DNA of 14,347 nucleotides from Candidatus Moraniibacteriota bacterium (GCA_027351145.1 DAIEIZ010000015.1:1-14347); one strand, 5' to 3'. Shown: positions 1-8,760, counted from the stretch's first letter. Numbers and translations: made by a program. Notes: generated by a model from the letters alone, not told the origin.

Positions 1-79
1 TGGAAAGTCCCTGATATTTTTCCATATTTACAATTTTTATCATTATATCACACAAAAGATCTTTTAAAAATTTCAAATT

Positions 80-117
80 GTGCCACTTTTTTTACTTTTA
101 TGCTATCATTAGCATAA
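80..117 (+). promoter_or_regulatory. Candidate promoter with palindrome upstream of rfbC
   Basis: An extended -10 element is visible: TATG at 99-102 followed by TATCAT at 104-109. A four-of-six -35 match, GTGCCA, lies at 80-85 with an 18-base spacer. This would start transcription near 116, about 28 bases before the rfbC start. The -10 lies inside a perfect inverted repeat at 98-117 with 8-base arms and a TCAT loop, which could be an operator or a hairpin. The call rests on motif matching only. The first 79 bases hold no gene I can support. Confidence 0.4.
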
Positions 118-143
118 GATCATAGCAATAAACAAAAGAAGAT

Positions 144-695
144 ATGGATATCCAAAAAACAAAACTTGATGGCGCATTTCTTATTCAGCCAAAAGTATTT
201 AGCGATCAACGAGGATTCTTTTTGGAAAGCTATTCAAAAAAAGAATTTTTAACAGCAAAAATTGATGCAACATTTGTGCAAGATAATCATTCATTTTCAA
301 TGAAAAAAGGCGTTCTGCGCGGTTTGCATTTTCAATACCCCCCTTTCGCACAAGCAAAATTAGTCCGCGTCATCAAAGGACAAGTCTTGGATGTTATTGT
401 AGATTTGCGCAAAAATTCCAAAACATTCGGTCATTGGGAAAGTTTCGAATTATCTGAAAAAAATTTTAAAATGCTTTTCATTCCCCGCGGCATGGCGCAT
501 GGTTTTTATGTTCTTGAAGAAAATACGCATTTTATCTATAAAACCGATAACTATTACGATGCAAAAAGTGATGGAGGCGTCTCATGGAACGATCCAGATT
601 TAAACATCTCTTGGCCGATTAAAAATCCGCTTCTTTCAGAAAAAGATCAAAAACAACAAAGTTGGCAGAAATTTTTAAAAAATAATCCGTTTTAA
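144..695 (+). CDS. rfbC: dTDP-4-dehydrorhamnose 3,5-epimerase
   Basis: RmlC epimerises dTDP-4-keto-6-deoxyglucose at C3 and C5, the third step of cytoplasmic dTDP-L-rhamnose synthesis. The 183-residue product has the family's usual length and single cupin fold. Visible landmarks are QRGFFLE (22-28), QDNHS (46-50), LRGLHFQ (58-64) with the expected catalytic His62, KLVRVIKG (72-79), FIPRGMAHGF (112-121) and Tyr132 in the position of the usual catalytic tyrosine, followed by WNDPDLNISWP near the C terminus. The start is the ATG after a weak purine stretch; there is no real SD. It leads the cluster and lies 23 bp before rfbB. The identification is firm; only the exact start is less certain. Confidence 0.95.
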   Translation: MDIQKTKLDGAFLIQPKVFSDQRGFFLESYSKKEFLTAKIDATFVQDNHSFSMKKGVLRGLHFQYPPFAQAKLVRVIKGQVLDVIVDLRKNSKTFGHWESFELSEKNFKMLFIPRGMAHGFYVLEENTHFIYKTDNYYDAKSDGGVSWNDPDLNISWPIKNPLLSEKDQKQQSWQKFLKNNPF

Positions 696-718
696 AAAAC
701 ATAACCTTAATCAAATCT

Positions 719-1732
719 ATGAAAATTCTTATCACTGGCGGAGCTGGATTTATCGGTTCCAATTTCATTCATTATTGGATGAAAAAATATTCCCAAGACG
801 AAATTGTCAATTTGGATAAATTGACTTATGCGGGGAATTTATCCAATTTGCGCACAGTGGAAAATCTACCTAATTATCAATTTGTAAAAGGCGACATTGC
901 CAATAAGAAACTACTTGAACAGCTATTCGAAAGGAAAAAATTTGATTTGCTTGTGCATTTTGCGGCAGAAAGTCATGTTGATCGGTCAATTTCCGATCCG
1001 GATATATTTCTCAAGACAAACATTATCGGCACTCACAATCTTTTGCGCATGGCGCTCAAAAATAAAACGCGCTTTCATCATGTTTCCACCGATGAAGTTT
1101 TTGGATCATTAAAAAAAACCGATCCGGCCTTCAATGAAAAAACTCCTTATGATCCGCGCAGTCCCTATTCCGCTTCCAAAGCGGCATCTGATCATCTTGT
1201 GCGCGCCTATTTTCACACCTACGGACTTCCCGTAACAATTTCCAATTGTTCCAATAATTATGGACCGTTTCACTTTCCGGAAAAATTATTCCCGTTATTC
1301 ATCACCAATCTTTTGGAAAATAAAAAAATCCCCCTGTATGGCGACGGCGAAGCTGTGCGGGATTGGCTCTATGTCAAAGATCATTGCCGTGCCATTGACA
1401 CAATCATTAAAAAAGGAGAAATCGGAGAAACTTATTGTATTGGAGGAAATAGCGAGAAAAGCAACAAAGAAGTAACCTATAAAATTTTAGCGCTTTTAGA
1501 TAAAAATGAAAAAATGATTGAATTTGTCAAAGATCGCCCCGGACACGATCAACGTTATGCTATCGATTTTTCTAAAATTAAAAATGAATTGGGCTGGGAA
1601 CCTTCTGTTTCTTTTGAGGATGGTCTTAAAAAAACAATTGCTTGGTTTTCCGCGAATAAACCATGGTGGGAAAATATCAAAAATGGAAAATATAAAGAAT
1701 ATTATAAAAAGCAATATCGTGTAAATAAATGA
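719..1732 (+). CDS. rfbB: dTDP-glucose 4,6-dehydratase
   Basis: RmlB converts dTDP-glucose to dTDP-4-keto-6-deoxyglucose with tightly bound NAD+, the second step of dTDP-rhamnose synthesis. At 337 residues it matches the extended short-chain dehydrogenase family. The N terminus carries the Rossmann loop GGAGFIG (7-13) and the acidic residue NLD (31-33). The catalytic set is complete: Thr124-Asp125-Glu126 in HVSTDEVFGS and the Tyr150-x3-Lys154 pair in YSASK. FAAESHVDRS (81-90) and NNYGP (179-183) are typical of RmlB rather than generic epimerases. There is no SD in front of the ATG. The TGA stop overlaps the rfbD start by four bases (ATGA), which suggests translational coupling. Confidence 0.96.
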   Translation: MKILITGGAGFIGSNFIHYWMKKYSQDEIVNLDKLTYAGNLSNLRTVENLPNYQFVKGDIANKKLLEQLFERKKFDLLVHFAAESHVDRSISDPDIFLKTNIIGTHNLLRMALKNKTRFHHVSTDEVFGSLKKTDPAFNEKTPYDPRSPYSASKAASDHLVRAYFHTYGLPVTISNCSNNYGPFHFPEKLFPLFITNLLENKKIPLYGDGEAVRDWLYVKDHCRAIDTIIKKGEIGETYCIGGNSEKSNKEVTYKILALLDKNEKMIEFVKDRPGHDQRYAIDFSKIKNELGWEPSVSFEDGLKKTIAWFSANKPWWENIKNGKYKEYYKKQYRVNK

Positions 1733-2598
1733 TTAAAAAACCAAAAATTATTATTATCGGGGCAAATGGGATGCTTGGACAATCATTGCTTAAATGCTTT
1801 AAAAAGGGTAGCAAATATGAAATTTTAGCTTTGGACAGAAATGAAATCGATATTAGCAATGAAAAATTAGTTAACAAAAAAATTCTTACCGAAAGCCCTT
1901 TTCTCATCATCAATTCCGCCGCATATAACGCCGTTGATCAAATTGAAGAAGATGAAAAAAATTATGCATTGGCAAAAAAAATTAATGGAGCTGGTCCGAA
2001 ATATTTGGCAATTGCCGCTAAAAAATCAGGATCAATCCTTGTGCATTATGTTTCTGACTATATTTTTGACGGGAAAAAAGCCTTCTATCTTGAAACGGAT
2101 ATGCCACAGCCAATTTCTCGCTATGGAAAAACAAAATTAGCCGGAGAAGAAAATGTTAAAAAAAATATTCAAAAATACTATTTAATTCGCACATCAAAAT
2201 TATTTGGCACACCGGCCAAATCAGAAAAAGCAAAAAAAAGTTTTTTTGCCTCAATGCTTGATTTGGCGCAAACACATAAAACGCTTACTGTTGTGGATGA
2301 AGAATTGTCTTGTTTTACTTATGTTGATGATTTGGCTCAAGCAACGCGCAAATTGATAGAAAAAAAATTTCCTTTCGGTATTTATCATTTGGTTAATGAA
2401 GGTGCGGAAACATGGTATAGCGCTTTAAAAAAAATTTTTAACTTCACCGGACTGACTAATACCGAGCTCCTACCCGTTCCCGCATCAAATTTTCCTCGCC
2501 CAGCCAAAAGACCGCGCCGTTCCATTCTAAAAAATAGCAAGTTTCCAAAATTGCGCAATTGGGAGGACGCGGCAAAAGATTGGCTGAAAAATAAATAA
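1729..2598 (+). CDS. rfbD: dTDP-4-dehydrorhamnose reductase
   Basis: RmlD reduces dTDP-4-keto-L-rhamnose to dTDP-L-rhamnose, the final step, giving the donor for rhamnosylated surface polymers. The 289-residue protein has GANGMLG (11-17) for NAD(P)H binding, NSAAYNAVD (62-70), SDYIFDG (109-115) and the Tyr132-GKT-Lys136 catalytic pair followed by LAGEE. The residue before DY is Ser109 where many family members have Thr, a conservative change. RTSKLFG matches the conserved segment after the active site. The start overlaps the rfbB stop and has no SD of its own. rfbA is absent from the window and could lie upstream or elsewhere. Confidence 0.94.
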   Translation: MIKKPKIIIIGANGMLGQSLLKCFKKGSKYEILALDRNEIDISNEKLVNKKILTESPFLIINSAAYNAVDQIEEDEKNYALAKKINGAGPKYLAIAAKKSGSILVHYVSDYIFDGKKAFYLETDMPQPISRYGKTKLAGEENVKKNIQKYYLIRTSKLFGTPAKSEKAKKSFFASMLDLAQTHKTLTVVDEELSCFTYVDDLAQATRKLIEKKFPFGIYHLVNEGAETWYSALKKIFNFTGLTNTELLPVPASNFPRPAKRPRRSILKNSKFPKLRNWEDAAKDWLKNK

Positions 2599-2604
2599 TG
2601 TTCT

Positions 2605-3822
2605 ATGCAAAAAAGTGAACGGATTAAAACAAACAAAAAACGCTGGTTACTATTATTCAGTAGTATTGTTTTGGCTGTAGGAATTATTTTTTTCATTATC
2701 ACATCAATCAAGCAAAAAAAAAAAACCGAGTTGTTCAATCAAGCTACTCCATCTCTAAAAAATTCATCTGAAAATTCATCCGAAAAAATATCTGCGAAAA
2801 AAAATACTGCGCCTTTTTTTATTTCCGCATGGCTTCCGTATTGGGAAAAAACAAATGGAGCTATTTTATTTGAAAAAAACGCAAATCTTTTTCAGGAGAT
2901 AAATCCCTTTGCCTTTGGAGTCAATTCGGATGGATCCATTAAAGATATATTAAAAATTGAAAATGCGCCTTGGCCGGAATTGAAAAGTAAGGCTAAAGAA
3001 GCTCAGACAAAAATCATTCCCACCATTCTTTGGGCAGATGCAGAATCAATGCATAAAATATTTTCCAATCAAGCGCTTGAGAATAAGCACATCAATGCTA
3101 TCATCGAAATGCTTAGCAAAAATAATTTTTCCGGTGTGGATATCGATTATGAAGGAAAAAGCATTTCCGATAAAGATTTGTTTACCAATTTTTTAAAAAA
3201 TTTAGATGCAAAATTAAAAATTGAAAACAAAAGCCTTTCTTGCACGATAGAGGCAAGGACGCAAGATGATGCTCCTCCCGGATTATCCGACACAAGAGCA
3301 ATGAGCTTTGCCAACGACTTTAATGCGCTTAATTCTTTTTGCGATACCGTGCGCCTTATGGCCTACGACGAAGTTTTTCAAATTCACAGAAGCAATGTTT
3401 TTGAAAGTGCCACTGCCACGCCATCAGCTCCAAATGCAGATAATATATGGGTGGAAGAGATAATAAAATATGCGCTTAAGTTTATTCCTCCGGAAAAAAT
3501 AATATTAGGAGTTCCAACTTATGGTTGGGAATTCCAATATGAAAAATCTATCAACGGTTACCGCTATACGCGCGTAAAAAGCGTAAGCTATCCGAAAGCG
3601 CTTGAAAAAGCACGTTTGGCAAATACTACGGCTGTGCGCGATTCCGGCGGAGAGCTTTTATTTACCTATAAAAATTTAGGAAAAAATTACATTATAACTT
3701 TTTCCGACGCCGAATCTGTCCGACAAAAAATTGAATTGACAAAAAAATTCAACCTTAAGGGAATTAATCTTTTTAAATTAGATGGCCTTTTCGATCCGCA
3801 AATATTTACAATCCTGCAATAG
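2605..3822 (+). CDS. Membrane-anchored GH18-family glycosidase (YaaH/chitinase-like)
   Basis: The 405-residue protein begins with a basic stretch and one membrane helix (about residues 13-33), then a Ser/Asn/Lys-rich linker (40-68). The rest resembles a glycoside hydrolase 18 barrel: SAWLPYW (74-80), the active-site strand SGVDIDYEG (176-184) with Glu183 as the expected proton donor, LMAYDE (251-256) and GVPTYGWEF on a later strand. The first Asp of the DxxDxDxE signature is Ser176. The domain probably faces outside, anchored by the helix, and would act on GlcNAc-containing polymer such as peptidoglycan. It lies 6 bp after rfbD, consistent with one transcript, and has no SD. It ends in TAG, showing that TAG is a normal stop here. 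The family is secure; the substrate is not. Confidence 0.82.
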   Translation: MQKSERIKTNKKRWLLLFSSIVLAVGIIFFIITSIKQKKKTELFNQATPSLKNSSENSSEKISAKKNTAPFFISAWLPYWEKTNGAILFEKNANLFQEINPFAFGVNSDGSIKDILKIENAPWPELKSKAKEAQTKIIPTILWADAESMHKIFSNQALENKHINAIIEMLSKNNFSGVDIDYEGKSISDKDLFTNFLKNLDAKLKIENKSLSCTIEARTQDDAPPGLSDTRAMSFANDFNALNSFCDTVRLMAYDEVFQIHRSNVFESATATPSAPNADNIWVEEIIKYALKFIPPEKIILGVPTYGWEFQYEKSINGYRYTRVKSVSYPKALEKARLANTTAVRDSGGELLFTYKNLGKNYIITFSDAESVRQKIELTKKFNLKGINLFKLDGLFDPQIFTILQ

Positions 3823-3831
3823 CTTATACGC

Positions 3832-3863
3832 TTGACAAAATTTAAAATTTGCCCTTTCATAAA
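3832..3863 (+). promoter_or_regulatory. Candidate promoter for the efflux unit
   Basis: A perfect -35 hexamer TTGACA lies at 3832-3837, in the 82-bp gap between the GH18 gene and the adaptor gene. The downstream -10 is poorer: CATAAA at 3858-3863 (20-base spacer) or TTTCAT at 3855-3860 (17-base spacer). The gap contains no clear terminator, so some read-through from the rfb unit is possible. Confidence 0.35.
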
Positions 3864-3904
3864 AAGATACATCACCTAAGAAAAACTTAAAGAAAGCCAC
3901 TATT

Positions 3905-4969
3905 ATGAAAAAAATATTTATTCCACTGATTTTGATTTTTCTCGCCATTATTCTTATTGGCTATAAAAAATCACACTCGAACAATAATGCGAGTCCTGTT
4001 TCCAAGGCAATAACGCCTGTTACGGTAAAAGAGCTAAAAGAAAGCCAAGCTATTCAAGAAACACTCGCTTTTCCAGCAACCGCAATAAGTAGCCAAATCG
4101 CCACTATTAATGCCAAATCCACCGGAACAATCACCGCCATTAATTTTGATTTAGGTAGCAACGTTTCCGACGGACAACTACTTGCGAAAATTGATGATAC
4201 GGGGAACAGTCTTCCAATGGGAGAAAATAATTTGCAAAGCGCAAATGTTCAACAATTGGAACAGGCACAAAAAGAAGCAAAAAAATCATTGACTCTTGCC
4301 AATAAAAAAAGTTATAGCATTGAAAACCAAATAGGACGCGACATTGCCGAATCGCAATATAAAAGTTCGCAAATCGCATTGCAATCCGCAATTGATAATC
4401 ATTTAATTACCGCTCCGATATCGGGAAAAATAATCACTAAAAATATTTCATTGGGAGATAGCGTAATGCTGGGACAGCCATTAGCTATAATCAGCAAACC
4501 GGATCAACTAAAAATTCAATTTTTTGTTGATCAAGCTCAATATGCCGATTTTTCAAAAAATCTGCCAATAACCATAACCGATAATAATCAAAAAGTCTTT
4601 CCGGCAAAAATAACAAATATTTCCGCCCAAGCCGACGCAATTACCAAAAAATTCTTAATCGAAGCCGTTCCACTAGAAAAAACAAATTTGCTCGATGGAA
4701 CAATTATCAATGTTTCTCTTGGCATAACCAAGCATCCGCAGCAAGAAAATTCCGTTTTTATTCCCCTTTCCGCCATCACTGTCGGACAAAATGAGAATTA
4801 TCTATTTGTCTATGAAAATGGAAAAGCAAAAAAAATAAATATTTCCATAGACTCCATTTCCGGAGAATATGCCGAAGTAAATTTGAATCTGCCAACAGAA
4901 ACACAAGTTATTGTTTCCGGGAATAAAGCATTGCAAGATGGTGATGCCCTAGAAATAAAAAATCCTTAA
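3905..4969 (+). CDS. RND efflux periplasmic-adaptor / membrane-fusion protein
   Basis: The 354-residue protein has an N-terminal membrane helix (about 4-20) and then the layout of an HlyD/AcrA-type adaptor. The first half of a lipoyl-like domain is at about 60-95 (INAKSTGTITAINFDLGSNV region). A Gln/Lys/Ala-rich helical hairpin that should form a coiled coil spans about 100-160. The second lipoyl half is at about 165-195 (LITAPISGKI, ISLGDSVMLGQPLAII). A beta-barrel and membrane-proximal domain follow. It would link the RND pump encoded 25 bp downstream to the envelope. The hairpin is short, and no TolC-like channel gene is present. The start has only a weak purine-rich leader. Substrate cannot be inferred. 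Confidence 0.88.
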   Translation: MKKIFIPLILIFLAIILIGYKKSHSNNNASPVSKAITPVTVKELKESQAIQETLAFPATAISSQIATINAKSTGTITAINFDLGSNVSDGQLLAKIDDTGNSLPMGENNLQSANVQQLEQAQKEAKKSLTLANKKSYSIENQIGRDIAESQYKSSQIALQSAIDNHLITAPISGKIITKNISLGDSVMLGQPLAIISKPDQLKIQFFVDQAQYADFSKNLPITITDNNQKVFPAKITNISAQADAITKKFLIEAVPLEKTNLLDGTIINVSLGITKHPQQENSVFIPLSAITVGQNENYLFVYENGKAKKINISIDSISGEYAEVNLNLPTETQVIVSGNKALQDGDALEIKNP

Positions 4970-4994
4970 TTCTAAACAATTTTCCCTCAATTCA

Positions 4995-7900
4995 ATGGAC
5001 AAACAGAAAGAAACTCATAGCTCATCCGATCATCGCTATCTGGAACAATTAAAATTCAACCCCGAATTGCGAAAAACTTGGCTTAATTTTTTTGTAGTTA
5101 ATTTTCGTGTTGTCATTCTTTTAATTATTCTCTTGACCGGTTGGGGAATTTATTCCTATCAAAAATTACCGAGAGAATCCAATCCGGAAGTCAAGATTCC
5201 TTTCGCCATAATCACCACGACCTATCCCGGCGCCGCACCGACAGATGTTGAAGAATTAGTTACAAAAAAAATTGAGACTGGAATTTCCGGCGTAAAAGGC
5301 ATAAAAAAAATCACCTCCGGATCAACAAATTCGTTCTCGGAAATTTCCGTAGAATTTGATACTAACGAAAATCAAGATGATGCTATCCGAAAATTACGCG
5401 ACACACTTAGCACAATCAAAGATTTGCCTGCCGATACCAACACTCCCCAACTGACAGAAGTTTCCTATGATGACCGTCCCATTCTCAGTTTAGCGATAAC
5501 CGGTCCATATGATGGATTTGTGATGCGTGATTATGCCGATCAAATAAAGGATGAATTGGAAAAATTGCCCGACGTACGTCAAGCCAATGTTTCCGGCGGA
5601 GATGAAAAAGAATTCGCCATCGAATATGATCCACAAAAGTTAGCAGCTTTTAATCTTTCAGCCAATACAGCAAACCAAACAATTGCAGCGTCAAATATTG
5701 CCATTCCCGGAGGAAATTTTGAAGGTCAAGCCTACAATTACCCAATTAGAGTGGATAATCGCTTTTTTACCGATACAGAATTAAAAAATATTCCACTGTC
5801 CCACGCAAGCAATGGCGCCATAATTTATTTGAAAGATGTTGCAACCGTACAAGAAAAAGCCATAAAAAAAACTACTTATTCCCGTTTTTCTCTAAATGGA
5901 TCACAACCACAAAATTCAATCAATATTGACATTATCAAAAAAACCGGCGGATCAATTATTGACACTTCCGCTGCCGCCAAAAAAATTGTTGCGGAAAAAA
6001 TAAAAAGTTTCGCTCCTGGCATAAAGTATTCCGCCACAACAGATTTCTCAAAAATAATTCAAAAAGATTTTAACCAACTAACTCACGACTTCTTAGTTAC
6101 TTTTATTTTGGTTTTCGGTGTTTTATTTTTAATTGTCGGGCTGAAAGAAGCTGTTGTGGCCGGACTGGCAATTCCCCTTGTTTTTTTTGTAACTTTCGGC
6201 GTGATGGATCTAACCGGGATTACGCTCAATTTTCTATCTATTTTCTCCCTTATTCTCGCGCTTGGGCTCTTGGTTGATGATGCTATCGTTGTTGTCAGTG
6301 CCACCAAACAATATCTAAAAACTGGAAAATTCACTCCGGAAGAAGCCGTGCTTCTGGTTTTAAACGATTTTAAAGTCGTACTGACATCGACCACGCTGGC
6401 CACGACATGGGCATTTCTGCCTTTATTATTTGCAAGTGGCATAATAGGCTCATTCATAAAATCAATTCCAATTACTGTTTCCGTTACGCTTGTCGCATCA
6501 TTACTTATTGCGCTTATGATTAATCATCCTTTAGCTGCAGTATTGGAAAGAATCCGCCTCACAAGGAAATCTTTTTGGATATATTCCACTTTGTTTTTTA
6601 TCCTCATCGCACTCATCCTTTGGCAAGCGACAATCATCGCTTTCATTTTTGGATTATTTTTCATAACTATTCTTTTTTTTATTTTAAATTGGTATGGCAA
6701 AACGGGGAGGAAAAAACTTATCGAAAATGAAAAACTTTCTAGCCTAGAATGGCAAAGCGATGAAGCAATTAAAAAAAAGTTGCAACAACAAGGGCAAGGA
6801 GCGCATGACAATCTATTGGGAAAAATTATTCATGGAGTTATCCATTTCGACAAAGCAATTCCTATCTATGAAAAATATTTGCGCAAACTGGTTTCAACTA
6901 AAAAGAATCGTCTAATTTTAATTTTTAGCATACTCGCTCTTTTTGTTATCGCCGTCTCTCTCCCGATAAGCGGAATTGTTCCTTCGGAATTTTTTCCCGC
7001 ATCCGATTCCGACAATATCTATATAAACATAGAAGCGCCTATCGGATTAAAATTGGATGAGACCAATAAAATCGTTTCTCAAGTGGAAACAAAATTATTG
7101 AAATATCCCCAAATCGCTAATTTTTCAACAATTGTCGGACAACCGGGAGCTTCTTCATCCGGAGGTGTTGGAGAAGTTTCCAGCGCCGTTTCTCATCTGG
7201 CAGGAATTACAATCACCCTTGTTGATAGCACAAAAAGAGATACCGCATCCTATGATTTGTCAAAAAAAATTCGCACCGATTTGGAAAATATCAATGGAGC
7301 GACCATTAGCGTTGAAGCGCCAAGCAGCGGGCCACCATCCGGCTCCCCTTTCGAAGCCAGAATTATTGGAGATGATTTGCAAACACTTGATAAAATCGCT
7401 GGCGATCTTCGTCCAAAATTAGAAAGCATTCCCGGGGTTGTCGACATAAACATTTCTCTCAAACCTGCTCCAGCGGAATACACTTTTCTTCTCGATCCTG
7501 CTAAATTAGAACTCTACCATCTCAATGCATCTTTGGTCGGTTCAACTATTCGCATGGCAATTTCCGGCACAGAAATTAGCACGGTAATTGAAAATAACAA
7601 AGAAATTAAAGTTAATGCCCGCTTTTCAAAAAATAATTTGCCCGACCTTACATCAATACAAAACTTACAAATAGCCAATTTAAATAATCAGCCCGTTTTT
7701 CTAAAAGATGTTGCCAAAGTAAAGCTAGTACCGACAGTTGGAACAATTACTCATATAGACCAAAAAAAGGCGGTTCTTCTCAGTGCCGGAGTAGAAGGAG
7801 CCACCAGGGCAAATGATGTTGTTTCCACTTTCCAGAAAAAAGTTGCTTCGGAATATAAATTGCCTGATGGATACTCTATCGTCTATGGCGGTGAAAATGA

Positions 7901-8405
7901 ACAAAACGCCGAATCGGTGACTTCAATTATTCGTGCCATGGCAATTGCCATGATCCTGATTCTTTCCACCTTAATTATTCAATTCAATTCTTTCAAGCAA
8001 GCAATGATTGTTTTGGTCACATTACCATTGGCACTGATTGGCGTTTTTATCGGCATGGCTATTTTTCAAATCACACTAAGTTTCCCGGGTCTCATTGGAA
8101 TCCTCGCCCTCTTTGGCATTGTTGTCAAAAATGCTATCATTCTCATTGACAAAATAAATCTCAACATTAAAAGTAACATCCCTTTCTTTGAATCAGTTGT
8201 TGATGCCGGAAAATCCAGAATTGAAGCTATATTCATCACCTCCATCTGCACAATTTTCGGAATTATTCCCATCACTCTCTCCAACGAAACCTGGCGAGCG
8301 CTGGGCAGCACAATTGTCTTTGGCCTAATTCTCTCATCATTCCTCACGCTCTTTATCGTCCCCGCGTTATATTTGAGTTTGGTAAAGGAGAAAGGAAAAC
8401 TTTGA
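4995..8405 (+). CDS. RND-family multidrug/solute exporter permease (AcrB/HAE1-like)
   Basis: This 1136-residue inner-membrane pump is proton-driven and expected to work with the adaptor upstream. The first membrane helix is at about 33-55. Two porter-domain repeats are visible (about 56-350 and 665-970). Residues Asp428-Asp429 in GLLVDDAIVVV (TM4) and Lys1045 in VVKNAIILID (TM10) match the proton-relay triad of AcrB (D407, D408, K940), so the pump looks functional. It exceeds AcrB by roughly 90 residues: it has a charged cytoplasmic N-terminal extension of about 30 residues and an insertion near 525-605 with two extra hydrophobic segments. Translation of residues 1087-1133 is duplicated beyond the next two genes. 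It has no SD. Confidence 0.92.
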   Translation: MDKQKETHSSSDHRYLEQLKFNPELRKTWLNFFVVNFRVVILLIILLTGWGIYSYQKLPRESNPEVKIPFAIITTTYPGAAPTDVEELVTKKIETGISGVKGIKKITSGSTNSFSEISVEFDTNENQDDAIRKLRDTLSTIKDLPADTNTPQLTEVSYDDRPILSLAITGPYDGFVMRDYADQIKDELEKLPDVRQANVSGGDEKEFAIEYDPQKLAAFNLSANTANQTIAASNIAIPGGNFEGQAYNYPIRVDNRFFTDTELKNIPLSHASNGAIIYLKDVATVQEKAIKKTTYSRFSLNGSQPQNSINIDIIKKTGGSIIDTSAAAKKIVAEKIKSFAPGIKYSATTDFSKIIQKDFNQLTHDFLVTFILVFGVLFLIVGLKEAVVAGLAIPLVFFVTFGVMDLTGITLNFLSIFSLILALGLLVDDAIVVVSATKQYLKTGKFTPEEAVLLVLNDFKVVLTSTTLATTWAFLPLLFASGIIGSFIKSIPITVSVTLVASLLIALMINHPLAAVLERIRLTRKSFWIYSTLFFILIALILWQATIIAFIFGLFFITILFFILNWYGKTGRKKLIENEKLSSLEWQSDEAIKKKLQQQGQGAHDNLLGKIIHGVIHFDKAIPIYEKYLRKLVSTKKNRLILIFSILALFVIAVSLPISGIVPSEFFPASDSDNIYINIEAPIGLKLDETNKIVSQVETKLLKYPQIANFSTIVGQPGASSSGGVGEVSSAVSHLAGITITLVDSTKRDTASYDLSKKIRTDLENINGATISVEAPSSGPPSGSPFEARIIGDDLQTLDKIAGDLRPKLESIPGVVDINISLKPAPAEYTFLLDPAKLELYHLNASLVGSTIRMAISGTEISTVIENNKEIKVNARFSKNNLPDLTSIQNLQIANLNNQPVFLKDVAKVKLVPTVGTITHIDQKKAVLLSAGVEGATRANDVVSTFQKKVASEYKLPDGYSIVYGGENEQNAESVTSIIRAMAIAMILILSTLIIQFNSFKQAMIVLVTLPLALIGVFIGMAIFQITLSFPGLIGILALFGIVVKNAIILIDKINLNIKSNIPFFESVVDAGKSRIEAIFITSICTIFGIIPITLSNETWRALGSTIVFGLILSSFLTLFIVPALYLSLVKEKGKL
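8252..8392 (+). repeat. 141-bp direct repeat, copy A (3' end of RND gene)
   Basis: This stretch encodes residues 1087-1133 of the RND permease and recurs at 9193-9333, 941 bp downstream in the same orientation. I count six mismatches in 141 positions. The identity ends just before the stop codon, after Lys-Glu-Lys, where the two copies take different C-terminal tails (GKL versus ERS). Confidence 0.95.
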
Positions 8406-8407
8406 GT

Positions 8408-8436
8408 TTGTAATAACACTTATTTTCAGATATAAT
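8408..8436 (+). promoter_or_regulatory. Promoter for the MNT/HEPN pair, likely leaderless
   Basis: A consensus -10 TATAAT at 8431-8436 is preceded, with a 17-base spacer, by TTGTAA at 8408-8413, a four-of-six -35. The expected transcription start, seven bases past the -10, is 8443, exactly the A of an ATG. The transcript would therefore be leaderless, and the earlier ATG at 8437 would not be transcribed. The -35 lies immediately after the RND stop codon. Confidence 0.6.
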
Positions 8437-8442
8437 ATGACT

Positions 8443-8760
8443 ATGGGAAAATACGAAGCAAAAATTCCTGAAATCAGGGAAAAAATAATCAAGGCACTTA
8501 ACCCGGAGAAAATCATTCTCTTTGGTTCTTATGCTTGGGGCAAGCCAACTGATGCCAGCGACGTTGATTTTTTCATCGTCCAAAAAACGGACACACCCAG
8601 AAGACAAAGACAAGTCGAACTCAGAAAAAAACTTTCCGGCAGTGGCGTAGCAATGGATTTACTTGTCTACACACCAGAAGAATTAAATTATCGTCTTGAG
8701 CTTGAGGATTTCTTTTTTGAAAAAATAATCAGCCAAGGCAAAACTATTTATGCCAAGTAA
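8443..8760 (+). CDS. MNT-type nucleotidyltransferase (antitoxin-like partner)
   Basis: The product is a 105-residue minimal nucleotidyltransferase. Counting from the chosen start, it shows the GS motif of LFGSYAWG (Gly28-Ser29), the two metal-binding aspartates of SDVDFF (Asp40, Asp42) and the third acidic residue in VAMDLLVY (Asp72), so the polymerase-beta-type active site is complete. Such proteins pair with HEPN proteins; the characterised MntA AMPylates its HepT partner. An in-frame ATG two codons earlier (8437) overlaps the -10 box, so I prefer 8443. The gene overlaps the HEPN gene by 11 bases. Whether this pair is a toxin-antitoxin system or a housekeeping nucleotidyltransferase pair such as HI0073/HI0074 cannot be settled here. 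Confidence 0.85.
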   Translation: MGKYEAKIPEIREKIIKALNPEKIILFGSYAWGKPTDASDVDFFIVQKTDTPRRQRQVELRKKLSGSGVAMDLLVYTPEELNYRLELEDFFFEKIISQGKTIYAK

